This document shows, in pieces, positions 44,705 through 54,307 of a stretch of 54,307 nt of DNA. The stretch's first letter is position 1. Every line of letters begins with the position of its first letter. A program made the translations under genes and the position numbers. The notes beneath the pieces were generated by a model that saw only the letters and a program-made list of their open reading frames with translations, searched no databases and had not been told where the DNA came from. Where the stretch lies: contig CAUDNR010004061.1 in the NCBI GenBank assembly GCA_958430865.1, positions 16,769 to 71,075 of the forward strand, given 5' to 3'. Source of the DNA: Entrophospora sp. SA101 (taxonomy: Eukaryota > Glomeromycota > Glomeromycetes > Entrophosporales > Entrophosporaceae).

Positions 44705-45438
44705 TTTTGTAATTTGGCTGCCGTTCATATGCATTTGGACTATTACTTCGACGATTTTGATGATGATGATGGTGGTGATGATGGCGATGATGACTATGAT
44801 TATGATTATGATTATTACTGCTATTATTACCATTTTCACCACTATTATTATTATCATCATCATCGCTACAATTACTGTCACTAGATTCATCCGATGATGA
44901 TTCATCAAATGCGCGTGGTCTATGATAAATACAACAAACTACATGAAGTAACAATGAATTAACGTTTATGTAGTGAAATATGTATGTGTATATAATGGAT
45001 TTTTCCATAATAAAAACATAAATCAAATACCTTTAGATTTTTTTCTTCCTAATCCTTCATTATCAATTACATCTTCATCCCATTTTACTTTTCTGTCAGT
45101 TGAGCCACCACCACGAAGTTTTAAAGTTCCTACTGGATTTGAAGTATCACCATTTATTTCTTCTCTTCCTCCAATGCCATTGCTATTACCTGCTTCTATT
45201 TCTTCCAACTCTTCAGTATTAAGTGTCATTGTTCTTGATGCATGGGTTTCAGGTCGACCTAATTTTATTTTATATTTTTGTATCATTATTATTATTTATA
45301 TAGATAGTATAGGCAGTTATGAGAATAAAAATAATGCTAGTAAAAAGTTGCATTATTTGAGATACATGCTGTTATAGATTACGTACTAGAAGGTATTGCA
45401 GTACGTGTACGATAACTTAATGAATCACCGGCTGCCAT
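44705..45438 (-). CDS. YPI1: Type 1 protein phosphatase inhibitor, YPI1 family (copy B)
   Basis: Exons in gene order 45438-45387, 45258-45031, 44938 to about 44705. Same product as copy A, including KVKWDEDVIDNE, the CCIYH block and the eight-His run; the same uncertainty applies to the last residues. The upstream neighbour here is the open Fanzor frame rather than the broken one. Confidence 0.88.
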
Positions 45439-45509
45439 GTTGATTTTTTTCTAATATTATATAATTAATTAAAATTTTGATAAATAAATGGATTGTCAAT
45501 AAAACATTT

Positions 45510-46319
45510 TTAATAAGGATCGGCGGCAGACCCTTGAATAGGACCCCGGAGCATGCACCAACAGAGCTTATACCTTTCTTTACGTTTATTTGTTTTGCCA
45601 TTAATAGAATCCCTTTCACCTTGGATTCTATCATAATGCAAACACAAGCGATGTATTCTACTAATATCCCCTTTTCCCCATTCTATAACCTTACCACTTG
45701 GGTTATAGCCAGTCATGAAGGTTCTCACTCCTGGATCAAGAGAAATGATACCGGCGCCTTTATTCTCTTCAACCACTGAAAATTTAGGATCTTGGTTATC
45801 AGCCTTAATTTCAAGTGTTTTGGGGATACACAAGTAGAATTCACCAAGACGATTCATGATGAGACGAAGTTCGTAATTTATTTCAGGTATTTTTTCACTT
45901 GTTTTAATACCTTTGAGAAATGAATAATAACCATGATTTCTTCCCCATTGTGATTTATCCTTTTTAGATCTGAACTTCAATTTAAAGTTTTTTCTTTTTA
46001 AAGCAACATTAGACTTATAATTTTTTAAAAGGTCCATCATTGCTGCATCCCTAATGTCATGAGGTGTGTCAAGAACCCACTTAAGACTAATATCTTTAAA
46101 TTTTTCAGATTTATTATTGATATAATTTTCACGTAAATACTTTTTGTTTTTGTTTTTTATTTCACTATTAATTGCAGCTAGGCATTGGATGTACATCCAG
46201 CGCGCAGTATCAATCCATTTTAATAGTTTGTTTTTTTCCTTCGAATTAGGGTAAGGCCTAATTTTATGAATTTTTCCTGCTGGAGATTTTTTAGGAGGCT
46301 GAAGATAAAGTAATAGCAT
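45510..46319 (-). CDS. Fanzor (TnpB-like) with open frame but truncated C-terminus (copy B)
   Basis: One continuous 269-codon frame from an ATG at 46319. It has the same N-terminal block as copy A (KIRPYPNSKEKNKLLKWIDT). It then reads SQWGRNHGYYSFLKGIKTSE where copy A is frameshifted, then INYELRLIMNRLGEFYLCIP and SLDPGVRTFMTGYNPSGKV with the RuvC-I aspartate. The same truncated end ADPY follows, so RuvC-II, zinc-finger and RuvC-III parts are missing and nuclease activity is unlikely. The DNA-binding N-terminal region and RuvC-I remain. About 315 bp in the middle (45692-46005) differ from copy A. Confidence 0.85.
   Translation of the reverse strand: MLLLYLQPPKKSPAGKIHKIRPYPNSKEKNKLLKWIDTARWMYIQCLAAINSEIKNKNKKYLRENYINNKSEKFKDISLKWVLDTPHDIRDAAMMDLLKNYKSNVALKRKNFKLKFRSKKDKSQWGRNHGYYSFLKGIKTSEKIPEINYELRLIMNRLGEFYLCIPKTLEIKADNQDPKFSVVEENKGAGIISLDPGVRTFMTGYNPSGKVIEWGKGDISRIHRLCLHYDRIQGERDSINGKTNKRKERYKLCWCMLRGPIQGSAADPY
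45692..46005. other. Divergent patch inside Fanzor, copy B side
   Basis: Counterpart of 17846-18161, two bases shorter in total. Outside it the Fanzor 5' and 3' parts are the same in both copies. Confidence 0.8.
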
Positions 46320-48560
46320 CGAAAGAAGATGGTGAAGTTAAATTCTCTTTAGAAGAAATTCACAAAAAATGATTTTATAGAATTTAATATTCATGTCAAG
46401 AATTTTATGTAGATTGAATTCAGCAAAAAAAAAAAGAAATTAGAAGAACCAAGTTTACAACCTATTATTTATGAAAGTAAGTTATAGATATTATAGGAAA
46501 AAAATGTACAACTATATCATAAAAGAATTATTTGTTTCAATTCATCTAGGAGAGGATGTAATTATTATTTATTTCAATTCATAATAATGACCAATATGTA
46601 AATTTTGAATTAATTGACCAGAAGATGAAAATTATCTCAAGATTGCAAGCACTGATGGTACTACCACATACTATTAAAAAGTATGTATAATTATATTAAT
46701 TATTTTTTTTTCTTTTTCCAAAGGACAAAAGTATATTTGGGGCATGCTGCAACAAAACCAGACAAAGTGAAATGTTGAAAATTGCTCAACACCACAACTG
46801 TAATGTGATTGCTTCTTACCTGTGATTTGTTTTCATCTCATTTTTTGGATCATTCAATATTCTTCATGTAAGATAATTAATCTAAAATGTTGTATTAAAT
46901 TTTATTTATCAGGGTCTTTAACTTATTAGAGATTCTTATAGCCAGTGTCCTGCTTTTTTGTAGATAAGTTTTTCTTTTCTAAGGTATGAGATGCATTTGC
47001 AATTTTGAATGCCTCCACTAGGTTCGTATCTCATATTGAATCACTGGATTAAGATATCACAGCTCCCTTTGATGAATATCCTTTTCTTTTAACTTACTCT
47101 TTGATAAATGTAACAATATTTTTGTCTTGCGTGAAACGATGCGTAAAAATATCCGTGTAACATTCAATTAATATTAACGTTAAATTATTTCACGTCGCCT
47201 TTAATATCTTATATTTATTATTATTAATTATGTCCTATAATCATCCAGATAGATTGATAAGAATATTAAGAGTATTATTATTTATATTATATTTATATTA
47301 TTATCAATGTATGTAATTCGTATATAAGGACATCAATCTAAATTAATAAAGACAACTTTTGTAATTTTACAATAATTAATTATAATAATATTGTTGTAGG
47401 ATTTTACAGTGTAATATTTTATCACTGCAGAAAATAATCGTTCCTGATAGATCATACATTCGTACATTCATATGTACATACATACATATGTTGATGATTT
47501 TTCAAATATAGGAATACAAGCCATTGCAACAGATAAGGCACATAATGAAAATAAAGATTCTCTTGCAAAAGTAAGGATTGGAAGATGTGCCGACATGAAA
47601 GGGACTCTTGCAAAGACTGCAAATAAGTTTATCAATGGTGAGGCTTGAGACCCCTTGGAATTCAAGCTTGTCAAAAAAAAAACAATTTACTGATAAGTTA
47701 ATGAGCATTTAAATCATTGGCAAATGGGTGTAATTAATTGTTTATGGCTGGTTAGTTTATTGTATATGCAGAAACATGGAAAAGTATAGTATATGGATCT
47801 ATACTAATAGATTATATTCCAATCATCAGGCTTAAAACTAAATTTTTATACCATGAACTGGCTAAGAGATGGCATATATAGGTTTGGAAAACTTGACAAA
47901 TGTGCACTACCAGCAGAGGAGGATGATTGTAACATGTTTGAAGATGCATATTGAATCAGTTATTAGAAAGTATTATTTCATGTTTGGAAGAACTTTACAA
48001 TAAGAATAAAATTATTAAAGGATACATTTCAAAATTAGAAAATCAAAAAAAAAGAAATATCAAGCTTAAAAAGTTTATATAGTGGCAAAGTGGGAAAATT
48101 AAAAGGCAGGTTTGGTTAAATAGAAGGAGACATGTGATTTATTTATTGATAGAACAAGTAGATATGTAGAAATCATAAAAGAATTAGCAATGAAGATTGG
48201 ATATTTGAAAATTTCCATAAAAAGATAACATGAATTAAATTATCAAATGTAAAGTATGTTTTTTGAGGAATCTATAACACATTCTTTTTCACTGTGTAAA
48301 TCACCTTGTTATGTGTGAAAATTGTTCTAGTGTGTTGAGTTCAGGTGGAGAGTACTTTCAGGATCTCTTAAATTTTTAAAATTTATTTTATTTTATATTT
48401 TAATATTTTCATAAAATACTTACTGATTTAAAATAATGGTAGCAATAGTGTAAGTAGGTAGTAGTATCAAAATGTATATAATTAATAAAAATATTTGAAA
48501 TTGTAAGAATTGAGAAATGTCAATTAATATACATATATTATTAAAGTATTAAATTCCCGA
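46320..48560. other. Intergenic DNA with repeat and coding debris (copy B)
   Basis: Partner of about 18476-20716, including the dispersed repeat at 46737-46774 and the coding-like relics at about 46320-46484 and 47512-47648. No intact gene. Confidence 0.45.
46737..46774 (+). repeat. Dispersed repeat, GGCATGCTGCAACAAAACC family (copy B)
   Basis: Partner of 18893-18930. Confidence 0.7.
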
Positions 48561-49862
48561 TTATGTTTTTATTATTTTGATAAAATGGTAAGGTCCTCTC
48601 CAGTCATTGATTAAGACACTTAAAGAATCCCTGTTGTAAAAATCAACATCTTGGATAAAATGTATATCTTCTAAACATCTTGGTAATGTCTGATTCAAAG
48701 TTGTTATTATTTTATCACCATTAAATATATATTTCCAATGGGGTGCTTTTAATTTAATGTATTTTAACTTATCACAATTTTTGAATATTTCTAATAACCA
48801 TTTATCTAACTCATTATTGTAAAAGATGGATAACTTTTCAAGATTTTGACAATGTTGACTAATTGATTGAAATAATTCTCCTAAACAATCTTTATCTTTT
48901 GGATCACCATTAATATGCAAAGTTTTTAAATTCTTTCCATTGACTTTAATAAAATCTGACATGTTTGATAGAAATGGCTGATAAGTGATATATAAATCTA
49001 CTGTTTCAATATTTGGAAATGAAATAGATTTGATAGATTCCAAGACTTCTATTTTGTATTCAGATAATTTTAATTTTAAAATCTTTAAATTGCGAAATGT
49101 TCCTATTAAAGAATCCAAATCAGTTTCTCCTCGACCTTCATAATAGACTATTGATTGTGAATGGATTGATAAGACTTCTTTTAAATTGTTTGATAAAATT
49201 GGATTATTATAGCCACCATGTAGGATTAATTTTTTGATTCGCTTTTGAGCTTTAATTAATTGTGCTAATCTATAACTGGATTTCTCATTAAATGAACGGA
49301 AATATATTCTTAAAGTTTGAATATTTTTACAAGTATTAGCTAATCTATAGAAAAATTCAGATTTATTTGAAAGATCACAGGTTAATTCACCAAGTTTCTG
49401 GAACCACATATCAAATCCATGATGGTTAACCAACCAATTGCAATTATTTTCAAAGATTGCAAATTCTCTAATGGTTGAATATTCTAAAACAAATTCTAGT
49501 AATCTTTTTCTTAAACATTGGTTTGTGTCTACTATCTCATCTAATGCATCGTTAAAATCTTGGTCAAAATCCAAGTAAGTAGCAAACATACCATAATTGT
49601 GCATTGGTGGTTTATCCAGTAATAAACTAAGAGGTAATTCAATGCAGTTTCCTCTGAAAAAATCCTTATCTTGTGCAAGTAAACAATTAATTAATATTTT
49701 GATGCTACCTTTACAATAAAATGGTTCTTTCCATAATTTTGGAATGCTAATGTAGTGCCATTGTTTATTAACTAAAGCACAAGAATATAACGTCCCATGA
49801 TCACCTTCAATGCACTTGGATATTTCATTCAAAAGCTCAAATGGTAAAGTTGCTGGTAACAT
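48561..49862 (-). CDS. F-box / leucine-rich-repeat-like protein (copy B)
   Basis: Same 433-aa intronless product as copy A, start Met at 49862 by the same reasoning. The frame is intact, so both genes may be active. Confidence 0.85.
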   Translation of the reverse strand: MLPATLPFELLNEISKCIEGDHGTLYSCALVNKQWHYISIPKLWKEPFYCKGSIKILINCLLAQDKDFFRGNCIELPLSLLLDKPPMHNYGMFATYLDFDQDFNDALDEIVDTNQCLRKRLLEFVLEYSTIREFAIFENNCNWLVNHHGFDMWFQKLGELTCDLSNKSEFFYRLANTCKNIQTLRIYFRSFNEKSSYRLAQLIKAQKRIKKLILHGGYNNPILSNNLKEVLSIHSQSIVYYEGRGETDLDSLIGTFRNLKILKLKLSEYKIEVLESIKSISFPNIETVDLYITYQPFLSNMSDFIKVNGKNLKTLHINGDPKDKDCLGELFQSISQHCQNLEKLSIFYNNELDKWLLEIFKNCDKLKYIKLKAPHWKYIFNGDKIITTLNQTLPRCLEDIHFIQDVDFYNRDSLSVLINDWRGPYHFIKIIKT

Positions 49863-50113
49863 TTTTCTTTTTTTTAAGAAATTAATGCTCAAGTGAAGAA
49901 TTATATACTTCAATTTAAATTAATTACATTATTATGAATAAATTCACGACCAATTATTTCATAATTACATTTACATTATTTTTTAATTATGTAATAGTGA
50001 ATCAAAAACTAACCTAATTATTATACCCTTATTTCATCAGTGTCACAATATTTGCTATAATAATACTGATCATCAAAGTTTAATATAAAAATGAATCATA
50101 GTTAATTGATCGG

Positions 50114-50379
50114 CCATGCGGACAACTTCCGAAAGGTTACACCTTTATCCCTCAGTTCGTAGGGATAGAGCCTCAGCCTGGGAAAACATATAAGAGGATG
50201 TCCCCCCTTATCAATCTTATCGATCTTTGGGTATCGGTCGGATAATTCACTCAAGATCTATGGACCAGGTGATCAGAGATATATCCGTACATTTATATTT
50301 ATTCCTCGCCAAGCTAAAGCTGTATCCCTCTGAACACAGGGATAAAGGTCAGATCTACCCATAAATCGTCCGCATATGG
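50114..50379. mobile_element. Inverted-repeat element, possible MITE (copy B)
   Basis: Partner of 22270-22535. Confidence 0.65.
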
Positions 50380-51426
50380 TGCAAAATTAATACAATAGAT
50401 TCAATGATCAACAATCAATTGTTGAATCTATTATAGAAATTGCCAAGCATGAATGCAAAAACATATACAACGATGTGTCATTAACTTAATTAATGATGAG
50501 GAACGGTTTAGTTTAGATAACCTTTTAGAGTAGTTATATTTTCTATTTGTAATACATATTCTTGTCCGAATCATTCGTAATACACTCAATCTTTATTCGA
50601 ATTATTCAAATAAACTTTAATATTAATAAATAAAAACAAACAATTCAAATAAATATTATTTGAATAGAAGCCCTAATTCTAGCTAATTCTAGTTCTGAAT
50701 GAACGGTTTTCTAAATGAAACATTCTCGTTTTGTGATAATGATAATCAACTTAAAAAAAAAAAAAGAAAAAGCTATTCAAATGTTCTATGGCAGTAGAAG
50801 CTGTTTATGGGACGAGGCGTTTAAAATATGTCACTGCCATCAATTTAGCATCGTCAGCGATTAATTATTCAATAGCGAAATCAAAAAAAGTCATTGATAT
50901 TGATAACCAACCACCTCTTAAGCTCTGATGGATATAATAAATTAATCAAATAGCTGAAAAATTTAGCCAAAAAACTTACTATTTTTGGCATTTGATAATG
51001 AACAAAAGGACAAAAAAATTATTTGGGTTGTAATACAGTAGTAACTTTTCATACAACTAATAGTTTAATTTTGATGCCACTGATCAAACACAGGCCATTG
51101 ATGCTACCCATGCATCGCATTCAGATCAACAAACAAGTAAGATCTATATTACCTTAGTCCACGCAAACTCCATTTATTTGGCATTCAAGATGAAACAGCA
51201 AAAAAACAAATTAATTATGTTCATGATGAAGATGAAATTATTACTCGTGATAATCCAAATTGACAAAATAAAAATAATAGTTGTTATTTTGAGTATTCTG
51301 ATTGGACTGCTTGCTGACTGTAATATTTACCCTATATGGTAACTGTCCATCGTGCTAATTGTGCTAATCCATCATCAAAAACAACTTGAACTTTTTTCTC
51401 TGCTTTTTTTTTTTTAAAAAGAAATA
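50380..51426. other. Intergenic DNA upstream of VPS72 (copy B)
   Basis: Partner of 22536-23582, with the same decayed fragment near 51167-51264. Confidence 0.4.
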
Positions 51427-53356
51427 ATGTCTTTAAGTGTTACAAGAGAAAGACGTGCAAATGCTGGCAATCGGTAATAAATTACTTGAGAGGAGTTTTT
51501 TTTTTATAATAATAATATTAAATTTATGCAATTGTTGAAAATCAGGTATCAAAATCAGAGAGAAGATATTGAAATGGAAGTTGGTGATGAATACGGAGAT
51601 ACATTCAAAGAGCTTTCAGACGATGAAGAGTTTATGGAGTCAAGTGACTAATCAATTTATATATATATAATATACAAATTCAATAACATACCAATGGTAA
51701 TTTTTTAAGAAGCTTCAATTTTAATCTTATGGAATAAAATTCTTTTTTATAGATGATGACGAAGATACTGTTGATTCTGATTTTAATACAGAGGAGGATG
51801 ACGATGATTACGATGATGACAATGGCGAAGCCGAAAAATTGATCTTAACAGAAGAAAAACGCGAAGAAAAAGAAAAGAAGGTAAGCTAGTTGGTTAGTTA
51901 ATCAATACAATATGAAATTAACATTAATTAATTAAAATTAATTAAAACAATATAATCAACTAATATTAGATTTGATTTGATTTTAATGATAACAATATTA
52001 TGATTAATTTATAGAAAAAGGCAAGAAGGGCTCTTATTTTACCACCTTTATCAATAAATCTTCGTAAAAGAAAAACAGATCAATTGTCCAACGAGGATAT
52101 TTGCAACAATTCTGTAAAACACTTTTCTTCTCAAAAGAAAGATCTCATTCAATCAAAAAGAAGAAATCCCAAATCAATTAACAATAACAACTTGGAAGAT
52201 GATAAACAACAATTGGGTAAGACTATAATTATATAAATAAATTAACTAACAAGTTAATTGCAAAATTATGATTAAATTATTCATTATCAATCGATTTCTC
52301 ATTAGTTCCAATTTTGCCTGGAGTTAGGTCATCATCTAGATCGTATACATTGCAAAGTAAACAGTTATTGGCTGAAAAATTAAAGGAATATGAAGAAAAA
52401 AAAGTATTTTAAAATTTTGTTTTTCTTTAAATTTATTTTTGTTTAACAACAACAACAGCGACAATAATTATTATTGTCATTATTATTATTTAAAAGTTGT
52501 TATATCCAAAACGAGAAAAAATTGTATCAGAAATATTAACGCAAGAAGAACTCCTTGCAGAAGCAAAAGAAACTGAAGCACGAAATTTGGCATCGCTCAA
52601 AGAATTTGAATTAAGAGAAAATAAAATAAAAAACACCGTTAGACGAAGCAATAGAGTATCTCTTGAAAACCAACCAAGGGTCATTGAATATTCTTTTATA
52701 AAAGAAATAAATCATAATGACGACGACGATGATGATGGTGATGGTGATGATAGTTTACAAAAACCATCATCATCTCCAAAATTGATAATAGAAGTTTCAA
52801 ATAATAATAATAATAATAATAATAAAGAATTAATAAATAGTAGCAGTGTTATTGATAACAATATTGTTATTTTGGATGATGATGATGGTGATGATGACAA
52901 AAATAATAGCAGCAGTAGTGGTGACACAATTGACAATAAACAACCGATTCAAGACAATCGAATATTTAAAAAAGTAGTTATTTTTAAAAATCTTTCACAT
53001 TCTCAAGAATTTGAATTATTTCGAGATTGGAGAAAAAAAACTCAAAGTAATTCATCTATTTAATTTACCAATTTATTCTTATTCATTAATTTTATTAAAT
53101 TTTTTTGTACACCAACCCTAACAATAGTAGACATTTTCTTTTTTTAGAAGCAAAAAAGATAATCTGTCCAATTACAGGACTTCCAGCAAAATATAAAGAT
53201 CCAAGATCTGGCATACCATATGCAAATATGGAGGCTTATTTTAAAATTCAAGAATTAATCAATCATCAATATACTTGGTATGGTAAAGGTTGTGTTTATT
53301 TGAATGACCCTGATCAATCTCCTGCTAAAGGCGTTCCTGATAAATTTGGAAAATAG
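51427..53356 (+). CDS. VPS72: VPS72/YL1, SWR1-complex subunit (copy B)
   Basis: Exons 51427-51473, 51546-51643, 51753-51880, 52015-52216, 52306-52403, 52497-53046, 53148-53356. The 443-aa product and the Asp and Asn run lengths are the same as in copy A; YL1_C is at the C-terminus. Confidence 0.93.
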
Positions 53357-54307
53357 TTTGTTTGATGATTTTTTTAATAAATCTTAAATAAAATGATTTT
53401 ACAATTTATTAAAATAACGACCTCGAATAATTATAATTGGTATTAAATAAATTGATATTTGACACCTTTGGGCCGAAAACGGCCTCGTTCTTTCCCAAAA
53501 TGGACCTTTTTTAACAAGGTTTTCTTCGTACAGATGGTTCTCTTATCCGAGGTCCAATTAAACAATTTTAATCATACAAGGAAGGGAGCAAGAAATCGGT
53601 TTTTTTGCCTTATGACCAATTTTTGAATTACGAAACATGAAAGGATTGATATTAAATATTATGTATTAATTTGAGCATAGTGGAAGTTTGTAATATTTCT
53701 CATCAATATCCATGCTAATGTTATTATTTCATTTATTTCATGACGATAATTTTTTTCGATATATTAATATATGAAAGATGAAATTTTCATACTTGTGATC
53801 TTCGGTTAAATTCTAATTTTAATTTATATGTTACCCTACTCAGAACTCACATCAGATATTAGAGTCTTCATAATTAGAACCTGAGTCTGTATTGTTATCA
53901 AAACTGTCCGAACTATCATAGAAGCTAGGTGGTGATGGTGGTGGTGATTCTTTTAAACCAGGGCATTGGCATCTACCCTAACCAGATTAAGGTTTCCGGC
54001 CGAAACTCTCTTTATTAGTCACAGGACATGTCACATCAATTTGATCTATATGTGAAAATAAATTCGAAATTCGTGTCACATGAAGTTTTTTTTTAAAATA
54101 TCTCGTTATTTTCATAATAAGCTGGAACTTCGTTGTTAGAGTAAAATGAAAGTGCACACTAAAGCTTTCTAATGAATACTCATTCATATCGAAAGCTCTT
54201 CTCTACATGAATTCACAGCTATTCAAAAACGGTATTACTTTTTCACTTCAAACCTCAGATTATTTCTCAATATTGCTTTAAAAGACTTGATAGTAAATGA
54301 GAAGGTG
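53357..54307. other. Intergenic DNA at the window end (copy B)
   Basis: Partner of 25513-26463, including the GGCCGAAAACGGCC palindrome and the acidic tail-like minus-strand frame at about 53862-53979. The duplication continues past the window. Confidence 0.45.

Larger units (their letters stand above)
32322..54307 (+). repeat. Segmental duplication, copy B (runs off the window)
   Basis: Partner of 4579-26507. Its last base in the window pairs with 26463 of copy A, so the right border lies outside. It differs from copy A by the MITE indel, a 144-bp tandem duplication at 35187-35474 and the Fanzor patch at 45692-46005. Confidence 0.95.

Overview
The window looks like the genome of an arbuscular mycorrhizal fungus (Glomeromycotina, Rhizophagus-like). 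It is very AT-rich, its housekeeping genes are split by many short GT-AG introns, and it is littered with transposon relics (pogo/Tigger, hAT, Tc1/mariner, Ty3-type gag), a Crinkler (CRN) fragment, an F-box/LRR gene and eukaryotic TnpB-like (Fanzor) sequence. The species is inferred from gene content and was not searched. Most genes here are spliced, so the models below were built by joining exons by eye at GT..AG borders with frame continuity and family similarity.

Layout. (1) 1-4578: mostly empty AT-rich DNA, then an intronless gene for a 507-residue protein of unknown function with an N-myristoylation-like start. Its promoter and first six codons lie in an exact 551-bp tandem duplication. 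(2) 4579-26507: copy A of a roughly 22-kb segmental duplication: pogo-like MITE, CRN relic, pogo and hAT transposase relics, V-ATPase proteolipid (VMA11-like), gag relic, nuclear rim protein (NUR1/DUF2418), inverted-repeat MITE, protein phosphatase 1 inhibitor (YPI1), broken Fanzor, F-box/LRR gene, second inverted-repeat element, VPS72/YL1. (3) 26508-26517: a 10-N gap. (4) 26518-32321: single-copy DNA with the 3' two thirds of EMC1, a Tc1 relic, and a complete COQ4. (5) 32322-54307: copy B of the same block, same orientation, running off the window end.

Copies A and B appear almost identical by side-by-side reading; even a 15-unit TCA microsatellite has the same length in both. Three differences stand out: the MITE at the left border (41-bp indel and a substitution, with unrelated flanks beyond it), a 144-bp in-frame tandem duplication found only in copy B beside the VMA11 promoter, and a roughly 315-bp patch of about 18 substitutions plus indels confined to the Fanzor gene. 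The last pattern suggests ectopic gene conversion of one Fanzor copy by a divergent relative.

Functionally the genes are ordinary cell machinery and do not form one pathway: vacuolar acidification (VMA11), nuclear periphery (NUR1), PP1 control (YPI1), H2A.Z deposition (VPS72), ER membrane insertion (EMC1) and ubiquinone synthesis (COQ4). The unusual part is the duplication architecture and its mobile elements. No RNA genes or CRISPR arrays were recognised.
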